A stretch of DNA of 64,000 bases from Streptomyces longhuiensis (GCF_020616555.1 NZ_CP085173.1:1984001-2048000); one strand, 5' to 3'; numbered from the stretch's first letter, positions 26,064 through 35,609 are shown. Numbers and translations: made by a program. The notes: a model not told the origin generated them from the sequence alone.

Positions 26064-28631
26064 GTGCTGAAGGCGACGCTCAGGAGTTTCCTCGCGCACA
26101 AGGGCCGACTGGTCCTGTCGGGGCTTGCCATCGTCCTCTCGGTGGCGTTCGTGGCGGGCAGTCTGGTCTTCTCGGACACGGTCACCCGCACCTTCGACCG
26201 GCTCTTCGCGTCCACGTCCGCCGACGTACAGGTGAATCCGAAGCGGGACTCCCTCGGTGAGACGGTGCCGACCGGGGCGGTCGAGACCGTCCCGGCCCGG
26301 CTCGCCCGGCAGATCAGGTCCGTCGACGGCGTAGCCGCGGCCAGGATCGACGCCGCCGCCGAGAACATCACCGTCGTGGACGGCAAGAACAACTCGGTCG
26401 GCCCGACCAGCGGCGCCCCCACCATCGCCACCAACTGGTATGTCACGGACCGCAGTCCGGTCCGGCTGACCTCGGGCCACGCCCCGCGCGGCGGTGGCGA
26501 GGCGCTGCTCGACGCGGACACCGCCGACAAGAAGCACATCCGCATCGGCGACTCCCTCACCGTCCTCGCGCAACCGGGCTCCTTCACCGTCCGGATCGTC
26601 GGCATCGCGACCTTCCGCACCACCAACCCCGGCGCCGCGCTCGTCTTCCTGGACACGGCGACGGCGCAGGCGAAACTGCTCGGCGGGACGGACCGCGCGA
26701 CGAGCATCTCCGTGGACGCGGCGCCCGGGGTGAGCGACGCCGCCCTGAAGCGGCGGATCGCCCAACAGCTCGGTTCCGGGTACGACTTGAAGACCGCAGC
26801 CGAACAGGCCACGTCGGACGCGGCGGACCTCGGCACGTTCCTCGACGTGATCAAGTACGTGATGCTGGGCTTCGCCGGGATCGCCGTCCTGGTCGGGATC
26901 TTCCTGATCGTGAACACGTTCTCGATGCTGATCGCGCAGCGCACCCGCGAGCTGGGACTGCTGCGCGCGCTCGGCGCCGACCGGCGGCAGGTGCGCCGCT
27001 CCGTCCTGACGGAGGCGGTGCTGCTCGGCCTGGTGGGCTCGGTGGTCGGCCTCGCGGCGGGCATCGGGCTGGCGCTCGGCCTCATAAGGCTCATGAGCGC
27101 GTTCGGGATGAACCTGAAGTCGACCGAGATGGTGATCGGCTGGGGGACGCCCGTCGCCGCGTTCGCGGTCGGCGTCGGGGTCACGTTCGTGGCCGCGTAT
27201 CTGCCGTCTCGGCGTGCGTCCCGGGTCTCCCCCATGGCGGCGCTCGCGGACGCCGAGATCGCGGGTGCGGGGCGGCCGCTGCGGGTGCGCGCGGTGGCGG
27301 GGGCGGTCGTCGGCGTCGCGGGGGTGGCCGCTCTCGCCGGCTGTGCCGCGGCCACGAAGACGGCGAGCGCCTCGCTGCTCCTGATCGTCGGGATCGTCCT
27401 GACGCTGCTGGCCACGGTGATCGCGGGCCCCTTGCTCGTACGTCCCGTGATCCGGGTCCTGGGCGGCGCGTTCCCCGCCGTGTTCGGCTCGGTGGGGCGG
27501 CTGAGCCAGCGCAACGCACTGCGCAACCCGCGGCGCACCGGGGCGACCGCGGCCGCGCTGATGGTCGGGCTCGCTCTGGTGGCAGGCATGTCCGTGGCGA
27601 GCGCGTCGATGAGCAAGTCGTTCGACGAGCAGATCGACAAGACCCTGGGCGCCGACTTCACCGTCCAGAACGCCAACTTCACCCCCTTCCCCAAAGAGGT
27701 CACCGACAAGATCCGCGCCACCGAAGGGGCGGGGCTCGTCGTGCGACAGCGGTTCGTGCCGCTCGCGGTGCGTCTGCCGGACGGCAAGCGCGTGAAGACG
27801 ACGGCCGCGGGTTACGAGGCACAGCTCGACGACGTCGCGCACATCACGTACTCCCAGGGCGACTCGGCGGCCGCACTCGCGCCCGGGAAGGTCGCGATGG
27901 ACGCGGAGTTCGCCGAGGAGCACCACGCGCGCGTGGGCACCGTGGTGCCCGTGGACCTGCCCGGCGGACGCAGGGACCGGCTCACCGTCGCGGCCCTCAC
28001 CGACCAGGGCGGAGGCGACGGGTTCGGCATGTCCGGCGGCCTGTTCATGGGGATGGGGACGCTGGAGAAGTTCCTGCCCGACGGCCAGGACTCGGCGGTG
28101 TACGTGAACGCCTCCCCCGGCACGGGCGCGGACGTGCTCCGCGCCCGTCTGGAGAAGGCCCTCGATCCGTACCCACAGGTACAGGTCCGCGACCTGGCCG
28201 ACTACAAGAAGCTCGTGCACGACCAGATCGCGGTGCTGCTGTACCTCGTGTACGCGCTGGTCGGGCTCGCGATCGTCATCGCCGTCCTGGGCGTCGTGAA
28301 CACCCTTGCCCTGTCGGTCGTCGAGCGGACGCGGGAGATCGGTCTGCTCCGCGCCATCGGGCTCTCCCGGCGCCAGCTGAGGAGGATGATCCGCCTGGAG
28401 TCCGTGGTGATCGCCGTGTTCGGCGCGGTGCTCGGGCTCACGCTCGGTGTCGTGTGGGGGCTCGCCATCCACGAGGTACTCGCCCTTCAGGGCATGGAGG
28501 CGCTCGCCATCCCGTGGGGCACGATCGTCGCGGTCGTGGTCGGCTCGGTCGTCGTGGGGATCGCGGCGGCGCTCCTTCCGGCGCTGCGCGCCTCGCGCAT
28601 GAACGTGCTGGCGGCCATCGCCCACGAATGA
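26064..28631 (+). CDS. ABC transporter permease with two FtsX domains
   Basis: 855 aa membrane protein; GTG start at 26064 with GAGGGG five bases upstream. An N-terminal helix (LVLSGLAIVLSVAFVAGSLVF) precedes a large extracellular region, then two FtsX units each with the family phrase RTRELGLLRALG / RTREIGLLRAIG. A central pair of helices joins them. Proteins with this layout export lipids, peptides or antibiotics; the substrate is unknown. Confidence 0.9.
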   Translation: MLKATLRSFLAHKGRLVLSGLAIVLSVAFVAGSLVFSDTVTRTFDRLFASTSADVQVNPKRDSLGETVPTGAVETVPARLARQIRSVDGVAAARIDAAAENITVVDGKNNSVGPTSGAPTIATNWYVTDRSPVRLTSGHAPRGGGEALLDADTADKKHIRIGDSLTVLAQPGSFTVRIVGIATFRTTNPGAALVFLDTATAQAKLLGGTDRATSISVDAAPGVSDAALKRRIAQQLGSGYDLKTAAEQATSDAADLGTFLDVIKYVMLGFAGIAVLVGIFLIVNTFSMLIAQRTRELGLLRALGADRRQVRRSVLTEAVLLGLVGSVVGLAAGIGLALGLIRLMSAFGMNLKSTEMVIGWGTPVAAFAVGVGVTFVAAYLPSRRASRVSPMAALADAEIAGAGRPLRVRAVAGAVVGVAGVAALAGCAAATKTASASLLLIVGIVLTLLATVIAGPLLVRPVIRVLGGAFPAVFGSVGRLSQRNALRNPRRTGATAAALMVGLALVAGMSVASASMSKSFDEQIDKTLGADFTVQNANFTPFPKEVTDKIRATEGAGLVVRQRFVPLAVRLPDGKRVKTTAAGYEAQLDDVAHITYSQGDSAAALAPGKVAMDAEFAEEHHARVGTVVPVDLPGGRRDRLTVAALTDQGGGDGFGMSGGLFMGMGTLEKFLPDGQDSAVYVNASPGTGADVLRARLEKALDPYPQVQVRDLADYKKLVHDQIAVLLYLVYALVGLAIVIAVLGVVNTLALSVVERTREIGLLRAIGLSRRQLRRMIRLESVVIAVFGAVLGLTLGVVWGLAIHEVLALQGMEALAIPWGTIVAVVVGSVVVGIAAALLPALRASRMNVLAAIAHE

Positions 28632-28701
28632 TGTACTCACCGCACGGTCTCCCGTCCGTTCGGCTACACCGGTTCAACTCGCCCGAGGCTGAGGAGAGTT
28701 C

Positions 28702-29592
28702 ATGAGTCGCACGTTCCGCTTCGGCGTCAACATGGTCACCCCCGCGTCCGGCGACGAGTGGCGCAAGCGCTGCCGCAGGGCCGAGGAGCTGGACTACGAC
28801 GTGATCCTCGTCGCCGACCACCTGGGCGTACCCTCGCCGTTCCCCTCCCTGGTCGCCGCCGCCGAGGCGACCGAGCGCCCGCGTGTGGGCACGTTCGTCC
28901 TCAACGCCGGCTTCTGGAACCCGGTGCTCCTCGCCCGCGAGGTGGCGACCACGGACGCGCTCACCGGCGGCAGGCTCGAACTCGGCCTGGGCGCAGGTTA
29001 CGTACAGGCGGAGCACGAAGCGGCCGGGCTGCCCTGGGGGTCGCCCGGTGAGCGCGTGGACCATCTGCGGCGCGTCGTGGAGGAGCTGGACCGGCTGCTC
29101 GGGTCGGACGAGCATCAGCCTCGGCCCGTGCAGCACCCCCGCCCGCCGCTCCTGATCGGCGGCAACGGCGACCGGATGCTGAAGCTGACGGCCGAGCACG
29201 CGCAGATCGCGGCGTTCACCGGGGCGCGCTCCGTCCCCGGCCACCCGGGCGGGAAGCTCGAGCACCTCGCCCCGGAGGAGCTGGACGAGCGCGTCGCCAC
29301 GTACCAGCGCTTCGCGGCGGGGCGCGCGGAGCCCGCCGAACTCAATCTGCTGATCCAGATGGTCACGGTGACCGACGACCGGCGGGCGGCGATCCGGCCG
29401 GTCCTCGAACACATCCCGCAGTTCACGGAGGACGAGGCGCTGGGCCTGCCGCTGCTGCTCGTCGGCACGGTCCGTGAGATCGCGGACCAGGTGCGCGCGC
29501 AGCGCGACCGCTACGGGTTCACGTACCTCACGGTCCTGGAGCCGTACATGGAGGCGTTCGGTCCGGTCATCGAGGAACTGCGCAAGGCCTGA
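28702..29592 (+). CDS. F420-dependent LLM-class oxidoreductase
   Basis: 296 aa luciferase-like flavin/F420 enzyme. Diagnostic pieces: RAEELDYDVILVADHLG, GTFVLNAGFWNPVLLAREVAT and LTGGRLELGLGAGYV. The arrangement resembles the MSMEG_2516-type F420 subfamily. Substrate unknown. GAGGAGAG precedes ATG. It stands alone between the ABC exporter and an acetyltransferase gene. Confidence 0.87.
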   Translation: MSRTFRFGVNMVTPASGDEWRKRCRRAEELDYDVILVADHLGVPSPFPSLVAAAEATERPRVGTFVLNAGFWNPVLLAREVATTDALTGGRLELGLGAGYVQAEHEAAGLPWGSPGERVDHLRRVVEELDRLLGSDEHQPRPVQHPRPPLLIGGNGDRMLKLTAEHAQIAAFTGARSVPGHPGGKLEHLAPEELDERVATYQRFAAGRAEPAELNLLIQMVTVTDDRRAAIRPVLEHIPQFTEDEALGLPLLLVGTVREIADQVRAQRDRYGFTYLTVLEPYMEAFGPVIEELRKA

Positions 29593-29660
29593 GCCGGCGC
29601 GCTGTCCGCATCCTGAAAATGGCGCGCGGGCCCGGCCGCCCCGGTGATGGGATCGACCCC

Positions 29661-30086
29661 ATGAGTGATCTTCGGATACGGGCCGCGACGCCCGACGACC
29701 TCGATGCCGCCCTCGCCTTCTGGAAGCTGGCCGCAGAGGGAACGAGCATCAGCGACGACCGCGCGGGCGTCGAGCGGCTCGTCGCCCGCGACCCCGAGTC
29801 ACTGCTGCTCGCCGAGCGCGACGGGGAACTGGTGGGGACCGTCATCGCCGGCTTCGACGGGTGGCGCTGCCATCTGTACCGGCTCGCGGTGCGTCCGGAC
29901 GCGCGACGGCAGGGCGTGGGGTCGGCGCTGCTCGCGGCCGCGGAGGAGCGGTTCGTACGGCTCGGCGGGCGGCGGGGCGACGCGATGGTCCTGGACCGCA
30001 ACGAGCGCGCGCAGCACGCGTGGCGTGCCGGGGGGTATGCCCCGGAGCCGCAGTGGACGCGCTGGGTCAAGCACCTCACGGACTGA
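29661..30086 (+). CDS. GNAT-family N-acetyltransferase
   Basis: 141 aa acetyl-CoA-dependent acetyltransferase. Motif A reads VRPDARRQGVGSALLAAAE, preceded by a conserved strand (GWRCHLYRLAV). The end EPQWTRWVKHL is typical of small RimI-like enzymes. An ATG 14 codons upstream is possible, but the fold starts at LRIRAATPDDLDAA. Substrate unknown. Confidence 0.87.
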   Translation: MSDLRIRAATPDDLDAALAFWKLAAEGTSISDDRAGVERLVARDPESLLLAERDGELVGTVIAGFDGWRCHLYRLAVRPDARRQGVGSALLAAAEERFVRLGGRRGDAMVLDRNERAQHAWRAGGYAPEPQWTRWVKHLTD

Positions 30087-30090
30087 CCCC

Positions 30091-30122
30091 GTGCGGCCGG
30101 GGCGACGGCGCCCCGGCCGCAC
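30091..30122 (+). terminator. Intrinsic terminator after acetyltransferase gene
   Basis: Perfect 14-bp inverted repeat (30091-30104 with 30109-30122), loop ACGG, 4 bases after the stop. Confidence 0.88.
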
Positions 30123-30278
30123 CGGCTTTGCCGATCCTTTACCATGGGTCCTCCACTTGTCCCTTCCTCCTCTCGAAAGGTGTGAGCGTCCGCCCATGGG
30201 CGAGCCTCCCAGTACCCGGCGCCCGCGACATCGCGCGATACCCACCGCCCTGCCCGATCATGGGACGGAGGTGACCCG

Positions 30279-31619
30279 ATGACCGAAGTGCTCCTGCTCG
30301 CCGTGGCGGTACTGCTCTCGCTGGCCTGCGGTGCGTTCGTCGCTGCCGAGTTCTCCCTCACCACGGTCGAGCGTTCCGGCCTCGAACGCGCCGTCGAGCG
30401 CGGTGAGCGGGGCGCCGCCGGCGCCCTCAAGGCCGTACGGAACCTGACTTTCCAGCTCTCCGGCGCCCAGCTCGGCATCACCGTGACCAATCTGGTCGTC
30501 GGCATGCTCGCCCAGCCGTCCGTCGCCACACTGATCGCGGGTCCCCTGGAAGGTCTCGGGCTCTCTCGCTCCGCCGCCTCCTCGGCCGCGCTGGTCATCG
30601 GCACGGGCCTGTCGACCGTCTTCCTGATGGTCGTCGGCGAGCTCGTCCCCAAGAACTGGGCGATCTCGTCGCCGCTGGCCGTCGCCAAGAACGTGGCGAC
30701 ACCTCAGCGATGGTTCAGCGCCGCGTTCCGCCCCTTCATCACGCACCTGAACAACACCGCGAACCGCGCGGTGCGCCGTTTCGGCATCGAGCCCGCCGAG
30801 GAGCTGGCCTCCGCGCGCGGACCGCAGGAACTGGTGGCACTCGCCAGGCACTCCGCCAAGGAGGGCGCCCTCGAGGCGGACACCGCCGAGCTGTTCATGC
30901 GCACCCTGAACCTCGCGGACCTCACCGCGGAGAACGTGATGACGCCGCGCGTCCAGGTCGTGGCGCTCGACGCACAGGCCACCTGCGAGGACGTGGCGAA
31001 CGCGACCCGGGCCACGGGCCTGTCCCGGTTCCCCGTCTACCGCGGCAACCTCGACTCGGTCGTCGGTGTCGCGCACATCAAGGACGTCCTCGCCGTGCCC
31101 GCCGAGCTCCGGGGCCGCCGTTCCGTGTCCGATCTGATGCGCGAGCCGCTGCTCGTACCCGAGACCCTGACCGTCGACCGGCTCCTCGACCGGCTCTCCG
31201 GGAAGCGCACGATGGCCGTCGTCATCGACGAGTACGGCGGCACCGCGGGCGTCGCCACCGTGGAGGACATCGTCGAGGAGGTCGTCGGCGAGGTGCGGGA
31301 CGAGCACGATCCGCACGAGACGCCCGACCTCGCCCCGGCCGGCGTGGACGACGAGGGCCGTGCCCTCTACTCCGCCGACGGCGCCGCCCGCACCGACCAG
31401 CTCCAGCGGGTCGGCCTGCGCGTCCCCCACGGCCCCTACGAGACGCTCGCCGGCCTGATCGCCACCGAGCTCGGCCGGATCCCGGCCGTCGGCGACAGCG
31501 TCGAGGTGGCCGGATGGCGGCTCGACGTCGTGGACGCCGCGGGTCACCGCGCGGCCCGCGTCCTGCTGCACGCGCCCCTCGCCGGGCAGTCCGACGACGC
31601 CCCGGAGGGGGACCGATGA
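30279..31619 (+). CDS. CNNM/CBS-domain membrane protein (hemolysin C / CorC family)
   Basis: 446 aa. An N-terminal DUF21/CNNM membrane domain (three to four helices; FTLTTVERS-like FSLTTVERSGLERAV and GELVPKNWAI) is followed by a CBS pair (VMTPRVQVVALD, SRFPVYRGNLDSVVGVAHIKDVL) and a CorC-type C-terminal domain (YETLAGLIATELGRIPAVGD). Members act in Mg2+/Co2+ transport or resistance. GGAGG precedes the ATG. It overlaps the next paralogue by ATGA. Confidence 0.92.
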   Translation: MTEVLLLAVAVLLSLACGAFVAAEFSLTTVERSGLERAVERGERGAAGALKAVRNLTFQLSGAQLGITVTNLVVGMLAQPSVATLIAGPLEGLGLSRSAASSAALVIGTGLSTVFLMVVGELVPKNWAISSPLAVAKNVATPQRWFSAAFRPFITHLNNTANRAVRRFGIEPAEELASARGPQELVALARHSAKEGALEADTAELFMRTLNLADLTAENVMTPRVQVVALDAQATCEDVANATRATGLSRFPVYRGNLDSVVGVAHIKDVLAVPAELRGRRSVSDLMREPLLVPETLTVDRLLDRLSGKRTMAVVIDEYGGTAGVATVEDIVEEVVGEVRDEHDPHETPDLAPAGVDDEGRALYSADGAARTDQLQRVGLRVPHGPYETLAGLIATELGRIPAVGDSVEVAGWRLDVVDAAGHRAARVLLHAPLAGQSDDAPEGDR

Positions 31620-32629
31620 CCGCGATCCAGCTCCTGATCGGCCTGGCGACGCTGGTCGTCAACGCCTTCTTCGTGGGCGGCGAGTTCGCCATGATCTCCG
31701 TACGCCGCAGCCAGATCGAGCCGCACGCGGACGAGGGCGACCGGCGGGCGAAGAGCGTCCTGTGGGGCCTTCAGCACGTGTCGGCCCTGCTGGCCGCGGC
31801 GCAGCTCGGCATCACGCTGTGCACCCTGGTGCTCGGCATCGTCGCCGAACCCGCCATCGCCCACCTTCTGGAGCCGGTGTTCGACGCGGTCGGCGTGCCG
31901 CACGGTCTGATCCACCCGATCTCGTTCGTGATCGCGCTGACGGTGGCCACGTATCTGCACATGCTGCTCGGCGAGATGATCCCGAAGAACGTCGCGCTCG
32001 CCGAGCCGGTGCGCAGCGCGCTGGTGCTCGGGCCGCCCCTGGTGACCTTGGCAAGGGCGCTGCGTCCGGTGATCTTCACGGTCAACGCCTTCGCGAACGG
32101 GCTGCTCAAGCTGTTGCGCGTCGACGTCAAGGACGAGGTGTCCGCGACGTTCTCGGACGACGAGCTGGCCCGTCTCGTCAAGGACTCGGGCGACGCGGGA
32201 CTCATCGACGACCGCGCCCAGGAGCGCCTGCGCGACGCGCTCGAACTGGGCCGCCGCCCGGTCAGGGACGTCGTCCTGCCGCTGGAGCGGGTGGTCTACG
32301 CGCATGTGGGCGTCACGCCCGAGCAGCTGGAGCGGCTGTCGGCCAGTTCGGGGTTCTCGCGCTTCCCCGTGGTCGACGACAACCGCCGCATCGTCGGCTA
32401 TCTGCATGTGAAGGACGCCCTGGACGCGTCGCCGCGCGATCTGCCGTTCCGGATCCCGGACATGCGGCCGATCGCGCGCGTACGCGAGACGACGCCGCTC
32501 GACGACGTCCTCTCGGCGATGCGCGGCAGCCGTACGCACGTGGCGGCGGTCCTCGGCGCCGACGGGCGGCTCGCCGGTCTGGTGACGATGGAGGACGTCC
32601 TCCGGGAGCTGTTCGGACAGCCGGTGTGA
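31616..32629 (+). CDS. CNNM/CBS-domain membrane protein, second copy, no C-terminal CorC domain
   Basis: 337 aa paralogue of the preceding protein: CNNM domain (FFVGGEFAMISVRRSQIEP, GEMIPKNVALAEP) then a CBS pair (VVLPLERVVYAH, SRFPVVDDNRRIVGYLHVKDAL, GLVTMEDVLRELFG). It lacks the C-terminal CorC domain of its neighbour, so the two may form a hetero-oligomer. Start overlaps the upstream stop as ATGA, implying coupled translation. Confidence 0.92.
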   Translation: MTAIQLLIGLATLVVNAFFVGGEFAMISVRRSQIEPHADEGDRRAKSVLWGLQHVSALLAAAQLGITLCTLVLGIVAEPAIAHLLEPVFDAVGVPHGLIHPISFVIALTVATYLHMLLGEMIPKNVALAEPVRSALVLGPPLVTLARALRPVIFTVNAFANGLLKLLRVDVKDEVSATFSDDELARLVKDSGDAGLIDDRAQERLRDALELGRRPVRDVVLPLERVVYAHVGVTPEQLERLSASSGFSRFPVVDDNRRIVGYLHVKDALDASPRDLPFRIPDMRPIARVRETTPLDDVLSAMRGSRTHVAAVLGADGRLAGLVTMEDVLRELFGQPV

Positions 32630-32633
32630 TCTC

Positions 32634-32667
32634 GGCGCCGTGTGCCCGGTGTCGGGCACACGGCGCC
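32634..32667 (+). terminator. Intrinsic terminator after CNNM operon
   Basis: Perfect 15-bp inverted repeat (32634-32648 with 32653-32667), loop GTGT, 4 bases after the stop. Confidence 0.9.
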
Positions 32668-32693
32668 TCGTCGGCCGCCCCAGGACGCGGGAT

Positions 32694-32699
32694 ACCATC
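32694..32699 (+). promoter_or_regulatory. -10 element for SGNH hydrolase gene
   Basis: TACCAT ends 9 bases before the ATG at 32709; no ribosome site, so a leaderless or near-leaderless mRNA is likely. Confidence 0.45.
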
Positions 32700-32708
32700 G
32701 CTTCCGCC

Positions 32709-33497
32709 ATGCAGAAAAATGCCAACCACACCAGTTACAGCAGCCTCGTCACGATCGGTGACTCGTTCACCGAGGGCATGTCCGATCTGCTGCCCGACGG
32801 CTCCTACCGCGGCTGGGCCGATGTACTCGCCGCCCGGATGGCGGCCCGCACCCCCGGATTCCGCTACGCGAACCTCGCCGTGCGCGGCAAGCTCATCGGC
32901 CAGATCGTCGACGAGCAGGTGGACGTCGCGGCCGCGATGGGCGCCGACGTCATCACGCTGGTGGGCGGGCTCAACGACACCCTGCGTCCCAAGGTCGACA
33001 TGGGCCGGGTGCGCGGGCTCCTCGAAGAGGCCGTCGAGAAGCTCGCGCCGGCCTGCGAGCAGCTCGTCCTGATGCGCAGCCCCGGCCGCAACGGTCCCGT
33101 GATGGAGCGCTTCCGGCCGCGCATGGAGGAGCTGTTCGCCTGCATCGACGACCTCGCGGCGCGGCACGGCGCGGTGGTCGTGGACCTGTACGGGCCGCCC
33201 GCCCTCGGCGACCCCCGCATGTGGGACGTGGACCGGCTGCATCTGACGGCGGAGGGGCACCGCCGGGTCGCCGAGGCCGTCTGGCAGGCGCTCGGCCACG
33301 AGCCCGAGAGCGACTGGCAGGCCGTGCTCCCGCCGACCGCGCCGCCGGGGTGGGGCACGCGCCGCGTCGCCGACGTCCGCTTCGCCAAGCAGCACCTGGT
33401 CCCGTGGATCGGCCGCCGCCTGACGGGCCGCTCCTCCGGCGACGGCCGCCCGGCGAAGCGCCCCGAACTGCTGCCGTACGAGGCTCCGCGCGGCTGA
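32709..33497 (+). CDS. SGNH/GDSL-family hydrolase
   Basis: 262 aa esterase/lipase-fold protein without a signal peptide, so probably cytosolic. Block I VTIGDSFTEGM has the nucleophilic Ser, block II Gly in NLAVRGKLI, block III GGLNDT and block V WDVDRLHLTAEGH with the Asp and His. The tail is basic and disordered. Substrate unknown. Start at ATG 32709 just after a -10-like hexamer. Confidence 0.88.
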   Translation: MQKNANHTSYSSLVTIGDSFTEGMSDLLPDGSYRGWADVLAARMAARTPGFRYANLAVRGKLIGQIVDEQVDVAAAMGADVITLVGGLNDTLRPKVDMGRVRGLLEEAVEKLAPACEQLVLMRSPGRNGPVMERFRPRMEELFACIDDLAARHGAVVVDLYGPPALGDPRMWDVDRLHLTAEGHRRVAEAVWQALGHEPESDWQAVLPPTAPPGWGTRRVADVRFAKQHLVPWIGRRLTGRSSGDGRPAKRPELLPYEAPRG

Positions 33498-33586
33498 CCT
33501 GCCGTGACGGGGGCGGCGCGCCGGGCGCCCCGCCCTCGTAGCTTCCGACGAAGGGGACCCTGGCGCTGGCCTGCACGAATCGCCAG

Positions 33587-33592
33587 TAGAAT
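33587..33592 (+). promoter_or_regulatory. -10 element for purB
   Basis: TAGAAT ends 8 bases before the GTG at 33601, with no ribosome site in between, which suggests a leaderless purB mRNA. Confidence 0.55.
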
Positions 33593-33600
33593 CCGTACAC

Positions 33601-35043
33601 GTGACTGCTGCGCCTGCAAAGCCCCGTATCCCGAACGTTCTCGCCGGACGCTACGCCTCCGCCGAGCTCGCCACTCTCTGGTCCCCCGAGCAGAAGGTGA
33701 AGCTGGAGCGTCAGCTCTGGCTCGCCGTACTGCGCGCGCAGAAGGACCTCGGGATCGAGGTGCCGGACGCCGCTCTCGCCGACTACGAGCGCGTCCTCGA
33801 CCAGGTCGACCTGGCCTCCATCGCCGAGCGCGAGAAGGTCACGCGCCACGACGTGAAGGCCCGCATCGAGGAGTTCAACGCCCTCGCCGGCCACGAGCAG
33901 GTCCACAAGGGCATGACGTCCCGCGACCTGACGGAGAACGTCGAGCAGCTCCAGATCCGCCTCTCCCTCGAACTGGTCCGCGACCGCGCCGTCGCCGTCC
34001 TCGCGCGCCTCGGCAAGCTGGCCGGCGAGTACGGCGAGCTGGTGATCGCGGGCCGCTCGCACAACGTCGCGGCGCAGGCCACGACCCTCGGCAAGCGCTT
34101 CGCGACCGCCTCCGACGAGCTGCTCGTCGCGTACGCCCGGGTCGAGGAGCTGCTCTCCCGCTACCCGCTGCGCGGCATCAAGGGACCCGTCGGCACCGCG
34201 CAGGACATGCTGGACCTGCTCGGCGGCGACGCGGCGAAGCTCGACGAGCTCGAGCAGCGCATCGCGGGCCACCTGGGCTTCTCTCAGGCGTTCACCTCGG
34301 TCGGCCAGGTCTACCCGCGCTCCCTCGACTACGAGGTCGTCACCGCGCTCGTGCAGCTCGCGGCGGCGCCGTCCTCGACCGCCAAGACGATCCGTCTGAT
34401 GGCCGGGCACGAGCTCGTCACCGAGGGCTTCAAGCCGGGCCAGGTCGGCTCGTCCGCGATGCCGCACAAGATGAACACCCGCTCCTGCGAGCGCGTCAAC
34501 GGCCTCATGGTCATCCTGCGCGGCTACGCGTCGATGACCGGTGAGCTGGCGGGCGACCAGTGGAACGAGGGCGACGTCTCCTGCTCCGTGGTGCGCCGCG
34601 TCGCGCTGCCGGACGCGTTCTTCGCGCTCGACGGTCTCCTGGAGACGTTCCTGACGGTGCTCGACGAGTTCGGCGCGTTCCCGGCCGTCGTCGCCCGCGA
34701 GCTGGACCGCTACCTGCCGTTCCTCGCCACGACGAAGGTCCTGATGGCGTCGGTGCGGGCGGGCGTCGGCCGCGAGGAGGCCCACGAGGCCATCAAGGAG
34801 AACGCCGTCGCGTCGGCCCTCGCCATGCGCGAGCAGGGCGCCGAGCGCAACGAGCTGCTCGACAAGCTCGCCGCGGACTCCCGGATCCCGCTGGACCGCG
34901 CCGGGCTCGACGAGCTGATGGCCGACAAGCTGTCGTTCACGGGCGCCGCGAGCGACCAGGTCGCCACCGTCGTCGCGCGCATCGAGGAGATCGTCAAGCA
35001 GCACCCGGAGGCCGCCGGTTACGCGCCCGGAGCGATCCTCTGA
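33601..35043 (+). CDS. purB: Adenylosuccinate lyase
   Basis: Purine synthesis enzyme with two fumarate-releasing reactions (SAICAR and adenylosuccinate). 480 aa from a GTG. The superfamily signature GSSAMPHKMN holds the catalytic Ser loop; TSRDLTENVEQLQIR and the RSHNVAAQATTLGKR segment are the other active-site regions. Its stop codon overlaps the start of the glycosylase gene. Confidence 0.96.
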   Translation: MTAAPAKPRIPNVLAGRYASAELATLWSPEQKVKLERQLWLAVLRAQKDLGIEVPDAALADYERVLDQVDLASIAEREKVTRHDVKARIEEFNALAGHEQVHKGMTSRDLTENVEQLQIRLSLELVRDRAVAVLARLGKLAGEYGELVIAGRSHNVAAQATTLGKRFATASDELLVAYARVEELLSRYPLRGIKGPVGTAQDMLDLLGGDAAKLDELEQRIAGHLGFSQAFTSVGQVYPRSLDYEVVTALVQLAAAPSSTAKTIRLMAGHELVTEGFKPGQVGSSAMPHKMNTRSCERVNGLMVILRGYASMTGELAGDQWNEGDVSCSVVRRVALPDAFFALDGLLETFLTVLDEFGAFPAVVARELDRYLPFLATTKVLMASVRAGVGREEAHEAIKENAVASALAMREQGAERNELLDKLAADSRIPLDRAGLDELMADKLSFTGAASDQVATVVARIEEIVKQHPEAAGYAPGAIL

Positions 35044-35609
35044 CCCGGCTGACCCCCGCGGACCTGGAGGCCGCCCGTGACCGCATCGTTCCCGATGTGG
35101 TCGCGAGCGGCCTCTCCGTGCTTTTCTGCGGGATCAACCCGGGCCTGATGACGGCGGCGACCGGCCACCACTTCGCGCGCCCCGGCAATCGTTTCTGGCC
35201 GGTGCTCCACCTGTCCGGGTTCACCTCCCGGCAGCTGGCCCCCGCCGAGCAGGAGGAACTCCTCTCCTACGGGCTCGGGATCACGAACGTCGTCGCGCGG
35301 GCCACGGCCCGGGCGGACGAGCTGAGCGCGCAGGAGTACCGCGACGGCGGCCGTCTGCTCACCGCCAAGGTGGAGCGGCTGCGGCCGCGCTGGCTCGCGG
35401 TCGTCGGCGTGACGGCGTACCGGTCGGCCTTCGGGGAGCCGAAGGCGAGGATCGGCCCGCAGGAGCGGATGATCGGCGGGACCCGGGTGTGGGCGCTGCC
35501 CAACCCCAGTGGTCTGAACGCGCATTGGACGGTGGCGACGATGGCCGAGGAGTACGGGCGGCTGCGTGCCGCCGCCTCGGGGGACGACGGCGCGGGGCTC
35601 ACCGGCTGA
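35040..35609 (+). CDS. mug: G/U mismatch-specific uracil-DNA glycosylase (Mug family), apparent CTG start
   Basis: Removes uracil or thymine mispaired with guanine. 189 aa. Motif A is VLFCGINPGL with the active-site Asn, motif B ALPNPSGLNAHW. Also HHFARPGNRFWPVL. No ATG, GTG or TTG lies in frame before residue 20, and the first GTG (35097) would cut into the fold. CTG at 35040 overlaps the purB stop as CTGA and is preceded at 7 bases by CGGAG; CTG at 35049 is the alternative. Translational coupling to purB is likely. Confidence 0.85.
   Translation: MTRLTPADLEAARDRIVPDVVASGLSVLFCGINPGLMTAATGHHFARPGNRFWPVLHLSGFTSRQLAPAEQEELLSYGLGITNVVARATARADELSAQEYRDGGRLLTAKVERLRPRWLAVVGVTAYRSAFGEPKARIGPQERMIGGTRVWALPNPSGLNAHWTVATMAEEYGRLRAAASGDDGAGLTG

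Noticed and set aside
25091..27787. 898-residue minus-strand frame opposite the ABC exporter
   Set aside because: Antisense artefact of high-GC coding DNA; Ser/Arg/Pro-rich and without domains, while the plus strand carries clear ABC motifs.
29799..30245. Minus-strand frame opposite the acetyltransferase gene
   Set aside because: Covers a terminator and the antisense of a clear GNAT motif; not coding-like.
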